A stretch of 64,000 nt of DNA, taken from the NCBI GenBank assembly GCA_944392485.1, contig CALXWO010000002.1, forward strand, positions 87,133 to 151,132, given 5' to 3'. Each line of letters starts with the position of its first letter. Within the stretch, counting starts at the first letter, position 1. The notes below the pieces were generated by a model. It was not told the origin of the DNA. It ran no database searches and saw only the letters and a list, made by a program, of their open reading frames with translations. Of this stretch, positions 19,970-30,929 are shown one piece after another. The position numbers and the translations under genes are program-made. This DNA is from an uncultured Clostridia bacterium. Its GTDB lineage: Bacteria; Bacillota; Clostridia; TANB77; CAG-508.

Positions 19970-20464
19970 ATGACATCAACTGAAAGGAGCCTACTAATAA
20001 ACCGGATAAAAAGTTCCATAAGACAAAAGTTTGATATTAGCAAATATAGCGATGGCTATATAAGAAACAATACAAATTGCTATGCATACTCTATTGGTAG
20101 CACAGTATGTAATATGGATTTGTATAGAATAGGCGCAATATCAGGAAAGAAACCTTTGGAAGAAGAATTTTATTCAATTGGTGAGGTGAAAGGACTATTT
20201 TATTCAGACCTTGAAACACTTGGAATAAAATTTGAGCCTTCTTCTGAAGAAGAAGTAATTAATGAAAACCAATATAAAATTGCTTTATTTGTAAAAGAAT
20301 ATGCAAATGGAGGCATATACGGATTTCATTTTTTAAGGTTTCAAAACGGAATATGGAGCGAAAAATTCGGCAAACAACTTCCAAACGAAGTAGGAAAAAC
20401 TCTTAAAGGGGTGTATAACTATTTTCCGTGGAAGTTAGTAGGTATCGTAAAAATTACGATGTGA
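19970..20464 (+). CDS. Hypothetical protein, possible papain-like fold, with in-frame triplet CGG
   Basis: A 164-residue soluble protein; ATG 19970 after AAAAGGAGAT. A Cys in NTNCYAYSIGS and a later His in YGFHFLRFQNGIWSEKFG give a weak cysteine-peptidase-like arrangement, which I cannot confirm. Codon 12 is CGG (20003-20005) and the frame continues without a shift. Reading CGGA as four bases would meet TAA at once. So either CGG is read as Arg here or the gene is not expressed properly. It has its own promoter and terminator. Confidence 0.6.
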   Translation: MTSTERSLLINRIKSSIRQKFDISKYSDGYIRNNTNCYAYSIGSTVCNMDLYRIGAISGKKPLEEEFYSIGEVKGLFYSDLETLGIKFEPSSEEEVINENQYKIALFVKEYANGGIYGFHFLRFQNGIWSEKFGKQLPNEVGKTLKGVYNYFPWKLVGIVKITM

Positions 20465-20508
20465 AAAATAGGGTAAAATGAAATGTTTTATCCTATTTTT
20501 CTTTTTTG
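20465..20508 (+). terminator. Rho-independent terminator
   Basis: Arms AAAAATAGGGTAAAA / TTTTATCCTATTTTT with a T-rich tail. Confidence 0.88.
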
Positions 20509-20566
20509 TAATATTTATCTTGTCCTTGAATAAAATTTATTAGTAATGTACAAAGGAGAGATATAT

Positions 20567-23210
20567 ATGTGGCATACGTTATCAATAGGAGAAGTTGTAA
20601 GTAAATTAAGGACTGATTTAAACATAGGACTAAGCGAAAAACAAGCATCCGAAATTAGAAATAAAGTAGGGAAAAACAAATTATCAGAAAGTAAAAAAGA
20701 AAGTATTTTTACAAAATTTATAAAGCAATTCAATGACTTTATGATAATAATATTAATAATAGCAGCACTTGTTTCTGCAATTATGTCTTATATTCAAGGG
20801 ACAAGCGACTACTTGGATTCCATAATAATAGTATTTATTGTAGTTTTAAATGCAATAATGGGTGTAATTCAAGAAGCAAAAGCAGAAAAATCTTTAGAAG
20901 CATTAAAAAAGATGGCTGCACCAACAGCAAAAGTAAAAAGAGATGGAAAAATTTTAACTGTTCCAAGTAGTGAGCTTGTGCCAGGAGATTATATAATAAT
21001 TGAAACTGGTTCATATATTCCTGCAGATAGTAGACTTATAAAATCATACAATTTAAAAGTAGAAGAATCTGCCTTAACTGGCGAAACTGTACCTGTTTTA
21101 AAGGACGAAAAAGTAAACCTAAAAGAAAATACTCCAATAGGAGATATGCTAAACATGGTGTTTGCAACAACAATAGTAGTATCTCGGACATGCAGAAGCA
21201 ATAGTAACAGATACAGGTATGAATACAAAAGTAGGCAAAATTGCAACAATGATATTATCAGATGAATCACCGGAAACCCCACTTCAAAGAAAACTTGGAG
21301 AAGTTGGGAAAAAGCTAGGTCTTGCAGCACTTGGAATATGTTTACTTATATTTATTATTGGATTGTTTAAAAGAATTCCTGCAACAGAAATGTTTATGAC
21401 ATCTGTAGGGCTTGCAGTTGCAGCAATACCAGAAGGGCTACCAGCAATAGTTACAATAATGCTTTCTATTGGTGTTACAAAGATGGCTAAAAGAAACAGT
21501 ATAATTAGAAAATTACCAGCAGTAGAAACACTTGGCAGTTCGTCTGTAATATGCTCAGATAAAACGGGAACACTAACACAAAATAAAATGAAGGTAGTAG
21601 AAGTTCAAAGTATAAATAATTCCGAAAGAAGCAAAAGGCAAATTTTAAAACTTGCATCTATGTGTACAGACTGCAGTATTACTGCCAAAGATGGCAAACT
21701 ATTTGCAGAAGGCGAGCCAACAGAAGTGGCACTTGTAAATGCTGCTTTAGAAATTGGAGAGAATAAAGAAGAAATATATAGGGAAGAAAAACGTATAAAT
21801 GATATACCATTTGATTCAGAAAGAAAGCTTATGACAACAATACATAAAATAGGGAACAAATATAAAATTATCACAAAGGGAGCACCAGATGTATTATTAA
21901 AAAGATGTAGTAAAATATACGATAATGGTAAAATAGAAAATTTAAGCAGTCAAATAAGAACATCAATTATATCTAAGAACGAAAATATGGCAAAGCAAGC
22001 CTTAAGAGTAATTGCAGTAGCATATTTAGAACTAGATAAGTTACCAAGCAATATAAATACTAGTATAGAAAACAATTTAATTTTTGTAGGTTTAATTGGA
22101 ATGATAGATCCACCAAGAGAAGGCGTAAAAGAAGCGGTTGCAACATGTAGAAGAGCAGGAATAAAAACAGTAATGATTACAGGTGACCATATAATTACTG
22201 CAAAAGCAATTGCAAAAGAGTTGGGAATTTTAAAACTAGGAGATTATGCAATAACTGGCGAAGAGTTAGACAAAATCCCTCAAAAAGATTTAGAAAAAAA
22301 TATTATGAATTACTCTGTATTTGCAAGAGTTTCACCAGAACACAAAGTAAGAATTGTAAAAGCATTTCAAGCAAAACGGAAATGTAGTTGCAATGACAGG
22401 AGACCGGAGTAAATGACGCACCAGCATTAAAAAATGCAGATATAGGCGTGTCTATGGGAAAACGGAGGAACAGATGTTGCAAAAAATGCATCAGACATGA
22501 TACTTACAGATGATAACTTCGTTACAATTGTGGAAGCGGTAAAAACAGGAAGGCATATTTACGAAAATATAAAAAAAGCAATACATTTTTTAATTGCAAC
22601 AAATGTTGGAGAAATTGTTGCAATATTTGTGGGATTATTGCTAGGACTTGAAACACCACTTTTAGCAATACAACTTTTATGGATAAATCTTGTTACAGAT
22701 TCATTCCCTGCAATAGCATTGGGATTAGAGCCAATGGATAAGGAAATAATGAATAGAAAGCCAAAAGATGCTAAAAAAAGTCTTTTTGCGGATGGGCTAT
22801 GGGGCAAGATATTTGTTGAAGGTACAATGATAGGAGCACTTACCCTATTTGCATTTAGTTTAGGAAACAACCTTTATGGCTTAGAAGTAGGAAGAACAAT
22901 GGCATTTATATCTTTAAGCATGTTAGAACTAATACACAGCTTTAACATTAGAAGTGAGAAATCTTTATTTAAGGTAGGTTTATTTAAAAATATGTATTTA
23001 ATAGGAGCATTTTTACTTGGAACACTGTTGCAAGTAGCAGTAGTGGCAATCCCTCAAATAGCAAAAATATTTAATGTAGTAGCACTAAACAATACACAAT
23101 GGCTATATACAATAGCAATATCAGTACTTCCAATAATAATTATGGAATTACAGAAGAAATTAAACGAAATTAAATTTGGCAAAGTTATTTATAAAACAGA
23201 GACAAGATAA
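20567..23210 (+). CDS. Calcium-type P-type ATPase with four +1 recoding sites
   Basis: P2-type cation pump. ATG 20567 after AAAGGAG. Recoding sites: 21185 (after TCT), 22377 (AAA), 22405 (GAC) and 22463 (AAA), each an extra C before GGA. With all four C skipped, the length is exactly 879 codons plus stop. Motifs: SALTGETVPV, AIPEGLPA, phosphorylation SDKTGTLTQNK, KGAPD, MIDPPREG, and MTGD-GVNDAPAL with the second G restored at 22405. Without skipping, at least four fragments result. The intact paralogue at 57487 has plain glycine codons at the equivalent positions. Ten membrane helices are expected. Confidence 0.93.
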
Positions 23211-23282
23211 TTATACGATAATTCGACAATAATTTTTAAGATTATGTTTACAAATCACTAAAAATTATGTATAATCTTACTG

Positions 23283-25580
23283 GTGGTAATAGTGTCAGAA
23301 AGAAAATGGAAAAATAGAGATGCTTTGGTTACGGCATTTGATAATTATGAAGAAGAATTAGAAAAAACAATTATACAAAGAAATAAGTTTATGAAAAGAG
23401 CAATTTCAAAACCTATGGCTAGAGTTGAGGAATCAAGAGCACCTCATATTGAAAACCGAGGGAACCATATGTTTCAAACTGCACCAGAAGCAAAAAAGCT
23501 TGCAAGGGGGCTAGGACTTAATGAAACAGTTGCAAAAATAGGAATGCTAATGCATGATGCGGGTCATCCATTTGGAGCTCACGAAGGTGAGCAAACAATG
23601 AATATAATAGGAGAACTATTAAACACAGGATATTTTCATCATAATGCTAAGGGAATTGATGTAATTCTTAGCGAAAATCTTATTGAAAAATTTATTGACG
23701 ATATTCCCGAAGCAAGAGACAATCAAGAATTAAGAAAAAAGATGAAAAATGATGTGTGGTATTTTTTTGACTTAATAGTAGGGCATGATGGCGAATCTTC
23801 TAAAAAAGATGAAGAAGAAATGAGAAAAACACATAAAAAATATAAGAGCGTAAAAGAGGCAGTTTTAGATAAAGCAAGAAAAGCTAACAGAACAAATAAT
23901 TATAAATGTCAAGTAGAAACATTAGAAGCACAACTTTCTAAACCAGCAGATATATTATCATACTTAAAATCAGATATGCTTGACGCGTTTTCACAAGGAA
24001 TTGTAAAGGAATTTAGTGATGATTACCTTGTATTAATATCAAAATTGCTTCTCGAAAATAATGAACAAACAAAAGAATTAGACGAGCAATTAGAATTAGC
24101 AGATGATAGCACTAAAGAGAAAATAAGAAGTGAAAGAATAAAAAGGGCAAAAAAATATATCAATGAATTAAAAAAACAAGAACTGAGAGAAACAACTGAA
24201 GATATTGATATTAATTATGATAGAAAAATATTAGGAACTGTAGATAAAATATTAAAAGAAATTGAAGAAAAAGGATTATCAACTTTTTCTATAGAAGAAC
24301 AAGATGAAGAAACATTAGATAAAATTACAAACAAAGCAATACAAAGCTTTATAGAAGAGGAATTAAAAAAAGGTACAGACAAACAAACTATTGGATCAGA
24401 TAAAAACAAAATAATAGATTATACAAAAAAAATGATACAAATTAGAAAAAGAACTGTTGAAAAAGTTATGGCAAAAATCCAAGAGGCATTGGAACAAGAT
24501 TATATATCAACCACATTAGCAAAATGGAACGAAATTGAAAAAGATGTTACTTTAACAGATGATGAAAGATATAAAAGAAAAAAAGCGACAATGGGGTTTT
24601 CTGATAAAGCATCACATATAATATATGGGCCAAAAGGAATGAAACAATTAAACTATATAGAATATGTTCAGTTTACAAAAAGAGAATATCAAAGAAAAAG
24701 TTTGCCTCAAGCTACTTTAAAGATGATAGAACAATGTGCAAATTCATTAGTAAAAACAGGAATAATTAGGGATAAATTTTATGATAGAACAATTTTAAAA
24801 CATATTCATGATGAAGAAGTTAAAAGTGCAATGAAAGTTCCAGAAAGAGATGAAGAAAGTTATACTAAATATAAATTAAAAATTGGAATTAGGGAGCCAG
24901 GAAGTTTAAAACTTGCAAAACAAAGAAGAGAAAAATACAGTAAAAAGCGCGAAGAAGATGAGAAAAAAGCAAAAAGAAGAAAAGAAGCAAAAACAAAAGC
25001 AGGAATTTTCAAAGAGATTTATAACTATACACAAAGGCAAGGTGCTAGATTTGCTTTAAGTTGTGAGGATGTTTATTATGCTATACCATATACTGTAAGA
25101 AGCATGGTAAAAAAAGCTGTAGATTCAAAATATAAACCAAATGATTATTTGCCAGAAGAAGAAAAAAGTAAAGTTTATAAAATTAGAAGAGAGCTAGCAG
25201 AAAGATTTGGAGAGTATGGAGGAATTGCAATAACAAAAGAAAATTTGGAAAAATATATAAATGAGCTAATAAAAAAAGAAAGAGATAATTTAGAATTAAG
25301 TGTTGCAAGGGAAATTTCAATAAAATATTTAGGAGGAATGACAGACAAGGGAATTGTAAAGCTTTTAATTGATAGTGGAAATTTATCTAAAGAAACATAC
25401 GAAAAAGAAGATGTGCCAGACAGGCCAAACGAAAATATTATTAGACTATCGAGAACCTTATCAGAAAGTGCTGAGCCAGAGGAAAAATCTGAAGAATTTA
25501 AGAAAAGAATAAAAGAAACACATAGAGTAAAACCTCTTATGGTTATAAATAATGAAACTAATACAGAAAAAGAACTATAA
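23283..25580 (+). CDS. HD-domain phosphohydrolase, dGTPase-like
   Basis: A 765-residue protein starting at GTG 23283 (GTG 23292 is possible). The HD core reads HMFQTAPEAKKLA, then MLMHDAGHPFGAHEGEQ, then the metal His-Asp in IVGHDGESS, as in dGTP triphosphohydrolase-like enzymes. Long charged helical insertions follow (residues 180-420). A paralogue of similar build lies at 49873, sharing the C-terminal IKYLGGMTDKGI-type signature. The substrate is unknown. Frame intact. Confidence 0.78.
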   Translation: MVIVSERKWKNRDALVTAFDNYEEELEKTIIQRNKFMKRAISKPMARVEESRAPHIENRGNHMFQTAPEAKKLARGLGLNETVAKIGMLMHDAGHPFGAHEGEQTMNIIGELLNTGYFHHNAKGIDVILSENLIEKFIDDIPEARDNQELRKKMKNDVWYFFDLIVGHDGESSKKDEEEMRKTHKKYKSVKEAVLDKARKANRTNNYKCQVETLEAQLSKPADILSYLKSDMLDAFSQGIVKEFSDDYLVLISKLLLENNEQTKELDEQLELADDSTKEKIRSERIKRAKKYINELKKQELRETTEDIDINYDRKILGTVDKILKEIEEKGLSTFSIEEQDEETLDKITNKAIQSFIEEELKKGTDKQTIGSDKNKIIDYTKKMIQIRKRTVEKVMAKIQEALEQDYISTTLAKWNEIEKDVTLTDDERYKRKKATMGFSDKASHIIYGPKGMKQLNYIEYVQFTKREYQRKSLPQATLKMIEQCANSLVKTGIIRDKFYDRTILKHIHDEEVKSAMKVPERDEESYTKYKLKIGIREPGSLKLAKQRREKYSKKREEDEKKAKRRKEAKTKAGIFKEIYNYTQRQGARFALSCEDVYYAIPYTVRSMVKKAVDSKYKPNDYLPEEEKSKVYKIRRELAERFGEYGGIAITKENLEKYINELIKKERDNLELSVAREISIKYLGGMTDKGIVKLLIDSGNLSKETYEKEDVPDRPNENIIRLSRTLSESAEPEEKSEEFKKRIKETHRVKPLMVINNETNTEKEL

Positions 25581-25658
25581 ATATAATATTTCATACTTTA
25601 ATAATAATTGACAATATTACAATAATATTATATATATATTACAATTGTATTATTTCTA

Positions 25659-25686
25659 TTGACATATAAAAAAAATGAAATAAAAT
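25659..25686 (+). promoter_or_regulatory. Promoter of rsmD operon
   Basis: TTGACA at 25659 and TAAAAT at 25681, spacer 16 bases, about 28 bases before the likely ATG. Confidence 0.6.
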
Positions 25687-25713
25687 ATTATCATTAGAAG
25701 AGGTATGCAGTTT

Positions 25714-26262
25714 ATGAGAGTTATAAGTGGAACTGCAAAAGGGAAAAAATTGTATTCATTAGAAGGATTACAAACAAGGCCAACACTAGACAGAGTTAAA
25801 GAGGCTGAATTTAGTAAAATACAATTTAGCATTAAAGACAGCGAAATATTAGACTTGTTTTCTGGCAGTGGAGCATTAGCAATAGAAGCATTAAGCAGAG
25901 GAGCTAAAAGTGCAGTACTTTGTGACAAATCAAAAGAAGCAATTAAAATTATTAATAAAAATTTAATAGCAACAAAAACAAATGAAAAAGCAAAAGTAAT
26001 TAATAAAGATTATTTGGAGGCATTAAAAGAATTAAAAAACAATTCTAAAAAATTTGATATAATATTTTTAGATCCTCCATATAATACAGACTATATAGAA
26101 AAAGCAATTGATGTTATATTACAATATGATTTAATAAATAATAATGGAATTATAATTGCAGAAACAAATGATATTAATAAAATAAGTAAAAATAAAAATG
26201 TAGAAATTTATGATAAAAGAAAATATGGAAAAGTTTTTGTCATATTTATTCGAAAGGAGTAG
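25714..26262 (+). CDS. rsmD: 16S rRNA m2G966 methyltransferase
   Basis: SAM-dependent Rossmann methyltransferase. I prefer ATG 25714 (MRVISGTAKGK, the family start, 11 bases after AGAGG) over ATG 25705. Motifs: SAM site LDLFSGSGALAIEALSRGA, catalytic LDPPYN. The ending VFVIFIRKE overlaps the leader of the next gene. About 182 residues, normal length. Frame intact. Confidence 0.92.
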   Translation: MRVISGTAKGKKLYSLEGLQTRPTLDRVKEAEFSKIQFSIKDSEILDLFSGSGALAIEALSRGAKSAVLCDKSKEAIKIINKNLIATKTNEKAKVINKDYLEALKELKNNSKKFDIIFLDPPYNTDYIEKAIDVILQYDLINNNGIIIAETNDINKISKNKNVEIYDKRKYGKVFVIFIRKE

Positions 26263-26266
26263 AATC

Positions 26267-26725
26267 ATGGAAATTTTCACATTACTAGAAACCTTAGAGG
26301 ACATAATGGAAAGAAGTAAAAGTATTCCATTTACAGAAAGAGGAATTGTTGATAAAGAGGAAGTATTAGAAATAATAAAGGAAATAAGGTTAAAACTTCC
26401 AGACGAATTAAAACAAGCAAAATGGGTAAAAGAAGAAAGAGGAAGAATATTAGAAGAAGCACAAAAGGAAGCAGATGGAATAGTTAAAGAGGCAGAAAAC
26501 AGAATAATTGCCATGATTGATGAGCATGAAATTACAAGAAAAGCATATGAGCAAAAAGCAGAGATAATAGAAACAGCAAACGAAATGTCAAGAGAAATAT
26601 CAAAAGGAACAAAAGATTATGCAGATAGTATTCTTGCTAATTTAGAATCTGCAATAAATAATGTTAGTGTAACATTAAATGAAGCTATTAAAACAATAGA
26701 AAACAACAGAAAAGAACTTAAATAA
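26267..26725 (+). CDS. Coiled-coil protein (DivIVA / ATP synthase b-like)
   Basis: A 152-residue protein with ATG 26267 after AAAGGAG, directly behind rsmD. Residues 50-150 form a long amphipathic helix rich in Glu/Lys/Ala (EEAQKEADGIVKEAENRI). No membrane segment. Clostridia often carry such a protein between rsmD and coaD; its role is unknown. Probably cotranscribed with rsmD. Confidence 0.75.
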   Translation: MEIFTLLETLEDIMERSKSIPFTERGIVDKEEVLEIIKEIRLKLPDELKQAKWVKEERGRILEEAQKEADGIVKEAENRIIAMIDEHEITRKAYEQKAEIIETANEMSREISKGTKDYADSILANLESAINNVSVTLNEAIKTIENNRKELK

Positions 26726-26743
26726 TAAAATAATAGGAAGTCA

Positions 26744-26800
26744 GAAATTGAAATGGAAGTCAAAAACTAATCAAGATTTCCTTAAGTTTCTGGCTTTTAT
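26744..26800 (+). terminator. Imperfect terminator after coiled-coil gene
   Basis: GTCAGAAA and TTTCTGGC arms enclose an A-rich middle, then a T run (TTTTATTTTT). The stem has bulges. Confidence 0.5.
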
Positions 26801-26811
26801 TTTTAATATAG

Positions 26812-26906
26812 GAATGTGAAGTGCGAAGTGTAAGGTGTGCTTTTATTGCAAGGATTTGTTGGGTTTATCATAATTTCACACTTTCCACATCTCATATCCC
26901 ATTTCA
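26812..26906. repeat. Decayed family A repeat
   Basis: Keeps the GAAGTGCGAAGTGTAAGGTGTGC arm region and the CACACTTTCCACATC arm but lacks the TTGTAATTTG ends, and the central TACGTA is lost. Oldest-looking of the family A copies. Confidence 0.65.
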
Positions 26907-26926
26907 GATAATAAAAGGAGTATAAA

Positions 26927-29186
26927 ATGCCAAGAGGAAAAAGAGCCAAAAAGAAAAATAAAAACATATTAGACTTACAAGTAGTGTCATTAATAGTAAT
27001 AAGCATACTTTTAGCAATACTAATATATATGCAATCAGGATATATTGGAGAAACGCTAAGCCCAATTTTGGGTGGAATTATGGGATGGATAAAATATGTT
27101 ATACCAATTGGAACATTAGCAATTGCTATTTTTTTGGCATGCAATGAAGACAAAGAAAGTTTCACAACAAAAATATTACAATATGCTACTCTTTTATTGT
27201 GCATAACAACTATTATGACTGTAATACAAGTATCACAAGGAAAGCTAAATATAGATATGGGGTTTGAGTCAGCAGTAGAAGAGGCATATAATCAAGGGAC
27301 TCAAAATACAGGAGGAGGAGCTGTAGGAGCAATTTGTGCAATTGCTTTAATAGGATTGTTTGGAAAAACAGGAACAATTGTATTAGCATTAGGTTTGGCA
27401 ATTATAGTTTTAATATTCTTGTTTGGAATTAAACCTGCTGAATTATTAAAAGAATATATAGAAGATAGAAACGAAAGAAAAAAAGAAATTAGAGCTGAAA
27501 AATTAGAACAAAAAAAATTAAATAGTGATGTCAATTATGTAGAAAAACATTCGAAAAAGAAAAAAGAAAATAAAACAAATGATTTAATAACAGAAGATCA
27601 AATAAACATAAAAATATCAAACAATGAACAAGAAAGTCTATTCAAGAAAGAAGAGGAAACAAAAGAAGATAAATCCAAGGAAGTTCTAGTGTTAGAACAT
27701 GCACTAACAGTTGAAGATGAAGATTATGAATTTCCTCCAATTGATTTTTTAAAGCCAGGGAAAGCCACTACTAAATTAGGTAAAAAAGCTGTTACAGATA
27801 CAGCAAACAAATTGCAAAAAACACTATACAGTTTTGGTGTTTCTGCAAAAGTAGAAAACGTTTCTGTGGGACCTGCAATAACGAGGTATGAATTAAAACC
27901 TGCAGAAGGAGTTAGAGTAAGTAAAATTGCAAACTTGGCTGATGACATAGCACTTAGCCTTGCTGCAGAAACAATTAGAATAGAGGCTCCAATTCCTGGA
28001 AAACAAGCAGTTGGAATTGAAATACCAAATAAAGAAAAAGAAGTAGTGCATTTAAGAGACATAATAGATAATTCTGCATTTAAAAAAGCAAAATCTAAAC
28101 TTTCATTTGCACTTGGAAAAGATGCAGCAGGAGAACCTGTAGTTACAGATATTGCTAAAATGCCACACGTACTTATTGCAGGAAGTACGGGTTCACGGAA
28201 AGAGTGTTTGCATAAACACATTAATTACTAGCATAATATATAAAGCAAAACCAAGCGAAGTAAAACTTGTAATGGTTGATCCTAAAGTAGTAGAACTTTC
28301 TGTATATAATGGTATACCACATTTATTAATTCCAGTTGTAACAGATGCTAAGAAAGCGGCAGGGGCACTTTCTTGGGCAGTACAAGAAATGGTAAATAGA
28401 TATAATTTATTTGCAGAAAAAAATGTAAGGGATATTTTAGGTTATAATGAGGCACTAGAAAAGGAAGGAAAAGAAGGAAAACTTCCACAAATTGTTATAA
28501 TAATAGATGAACTTGCAGATTTAATGATGGTAGCAAAAAACGACGTAGAAGATGCAATTTGTAGATTAGCACAAATGGCAAGAGCTGCAGGAATGCATTT
28601 AGTTATAGCAACACAAAGACCTTCTGTAGATGTAATAACAGGTATTATTAAAGCAAATATTGCAAGCAGAATATCTTTTGCAGTAACATCACAAGTAGAT
28701 TCCAGAACAATATTAGACTCAGCAGGAGCAGAAAAATTGCTTGGGAAAGGAGATATGTTATTTTTCCCAACAGGAGTTTTAAAACCAATAAGAATTCAAG
28801 GTGCTTTTATTTCTGACAGCGAAGTAGAAGAAATAGTAGAATTCTTAAAAAAGAACGGTGGGGCAACATATAGCGAAGATGTTTTGGAAAAAATAGAAAA
28901 AGCAAATTCTACAGATAAAGAATTAGATGAGCAAGACGAAGATGAAGTAGATCCATTCCTAATGGATGCTATTGATACAGTAGTAGATTTAGGGCAAGCT
29001 TCTGCATCGTTTATACAGAGAAGATTTAAGGTAGGATATGCAAGAGCAGGAAGAATAATAGACCAAATGGAAGCAAGAGGAATAATTTCTGGATATGAGG
29101 GAAGTAAGCCACGCCAAGTTCTTATTTCTAAGGAACAATGGCAAGAGTTAAAAACAGCAAAACCAATATCTGAAGAAGATAAATAA
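26927..29186 (+). CDS. ftsK: DNA translocase FtsK/SpoIIIE, +1 recoding site at 28196
   Basis: Septal DNA pump. ATG 26927 after AAAGGAG. The N-terminus holds about four membrane helices (residues 20-175), then a charged linker, the alpha/beta motor and the gamma winged helix ([15 protein letters not shown]). The frame breaks inside Walker A: AGSTGS (TCA 28193-28195), extra C 28196, GGA AAG AGT. Skipping it gives [15 protein letters not shown], an exact family motif; Walker B is [11 protein letters not shown]. Total 752 residues. An arginine or a break here would destroy ATP binding, so glycine decoding must occur if the cell uses this essential type of gene. Confidence 0.95.
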
Positions 29187-29218
29187 TTAATTTTCAAAAG
29201 AGAAAGAAGGGTATTTTA

Positions 29219-30773
29219 TTGTCAAAAGATGATTTTTTTTCTAAATTAAATATAAAAGATTATAATAATGAATTAGAGGATATTTTAGAAAAAAAATCAT
29301 TTTCCGAAGGTACAAAAAATATCCTTCTTAATATTTTGTATAAAATAGAAACATCATATGAAGATTACAATAAAGTTAAAGTCAGAACAAAAACTAAAAA
29401 AGAATTTTTAGAAGAAATAATAAATATAATAAAAAATAATTGCGATAACATCGAAATAGTAAAAATAAAATTAAATGAAAAAACTAAATTAGAAGATAAA
29501 AAATTTAAAGTAGAAAAAGAAAAGAAAAAAATAATTAGTTATCCAAGCGAAAAGTTGGTTTTTTATGCGTTGTACCATCTTGCAGATAAAAAATTTAATG
29601 TATCAGACGAATATATAATAATTAAAAATCCATTAGAAGAGTTGTTAAATGCCGGATATATAATGGATAAAGAAGAGATAATAAGAGATTTTGATGGTTG
29701 GTCATGGAATATAGAAAAAGAAGATATAGAAAATTATTTTTATAATTTAATTTATCAAAATATAAAAATGCTTTTTAATAATGATTTTCTTCAAAAAATA
29801 GCAGAAGAATCAAACACAGAAGATTTTATACAACAATGTGAACAAGAGTTAAAAATACAATACGATACAGATAAAGTTGGAGAAGCATTAAAATTAATAT
29901 ATCAGATAGCCATATTATTATATTTAAAAAACAACAATAGCAGAGAAAAAGAATTTTTACAAATAAAAAAAGATGTTTTGGCGGAATTAAAAAAAATGGA
30001 AAACAAAAAAGAATATTTACAAAACATAGCAAATTCTAAAAAAACATTAAATAAAAAAATAAAAGAAATAGACGAAATAATTAGTAACAACAAGTTATTA
30101 AGAGAAAGTTTTGTAGAAGAAAATAAAAAATTAGATTCAAATAGTCAAATTTTTAGCCTTAGTGAATATTCAGAAGTGTTACAAAATAGAAGAAAACAAT
30201 TATTAAAGCAAATTGATGATTATAGTGAACTTATGAAACCAATTAATTTTGTAAAGAAAAAAGCTAAGCTAGAAAAAGAAAGTTTAATATGTGAAGTTTT
30301 ACCAGAAAAAGAAGATTTGGTATATAATTTATTCAAAAATTTGCAAAATGTTTTTTTAAGTCTAATCCAAGAAAAAATTGAAAAAATAGATTCAAAAAAA
30401 GAAATGCAAGAATATATATATTTATTTAGGTATTATAAGTTATTAGCAGTTAATAATAAATTGCAAATCAAGGATATTGAAGAATTAACCCCAAACCTTC
30501 GGAAAAGTAGAAAAGCATTTAATTACAAAAGCATGTAAAATAAAAGCCATGAATATATTATGTACAAATATAGAAAAAAATTATAGACTTATTTCAAAAA
30601 TATTGAGTTATAATATTATAGATTTAGACGATATAACAATAGAATTTAAAAAACACGAAAAAAACATCATTTTAAATATATACGAAGAAAATGTAATAGA
30701 AGATTCTATAATATACGATAGTAAAGAAGAATTAAATGTAAAATTTAATAAAAAAATAAAATTATTTAGTTAA
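29219..30773 (+). CDS. Hypothetical coiled-coil protein, +1 recoding site at 30500
   Basis: TTG start at 29219 after AGAAAGAAGGG. The Lys/Glu-rich helical protein reads to PNL, then codon CTT is followed by extra C 30500 and GGA. Skipping it continues GKVEKHLITKACKIKAMNI and ends at 30773, 517 residues. The two parts have the same composition and no ribosome site separates them, which supports one gene. No domain recognised. It follows ftsK by 32 bases and ends just before a family A repeat. Confidence 0.7.
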
Positions 30774-30777
30774 TTAA

Positions 30778-30913
30778 CAAATTGTAATTTGAATGAGAAG
30801 TGAGAAGTGGGATGTGGGAAGTGTGAAATTAGGGCAAGCCTTACGTAGCCTAGCTCTAAAAAGCACACCTCACACTTCACACCTCTCACATCACAACAAC
30901 AAATTACAATTTA
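30778..30913. repeat. MITE-like repeat, family A, copy in reverse orientation
   Basis: Complete copy with AAATTGTAATTTG and CAAATTACAATTTA ends. The core runs opposite to 1783-1918 (GAGAAGTGGGATGTGGG first, centre CCTTACGTAGCC). It starts 4 bases after the stop of the preceding gene. Confidence 0.87.
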
Positions 30914-30929
30914 TAGAAGGAGTGGTAAA

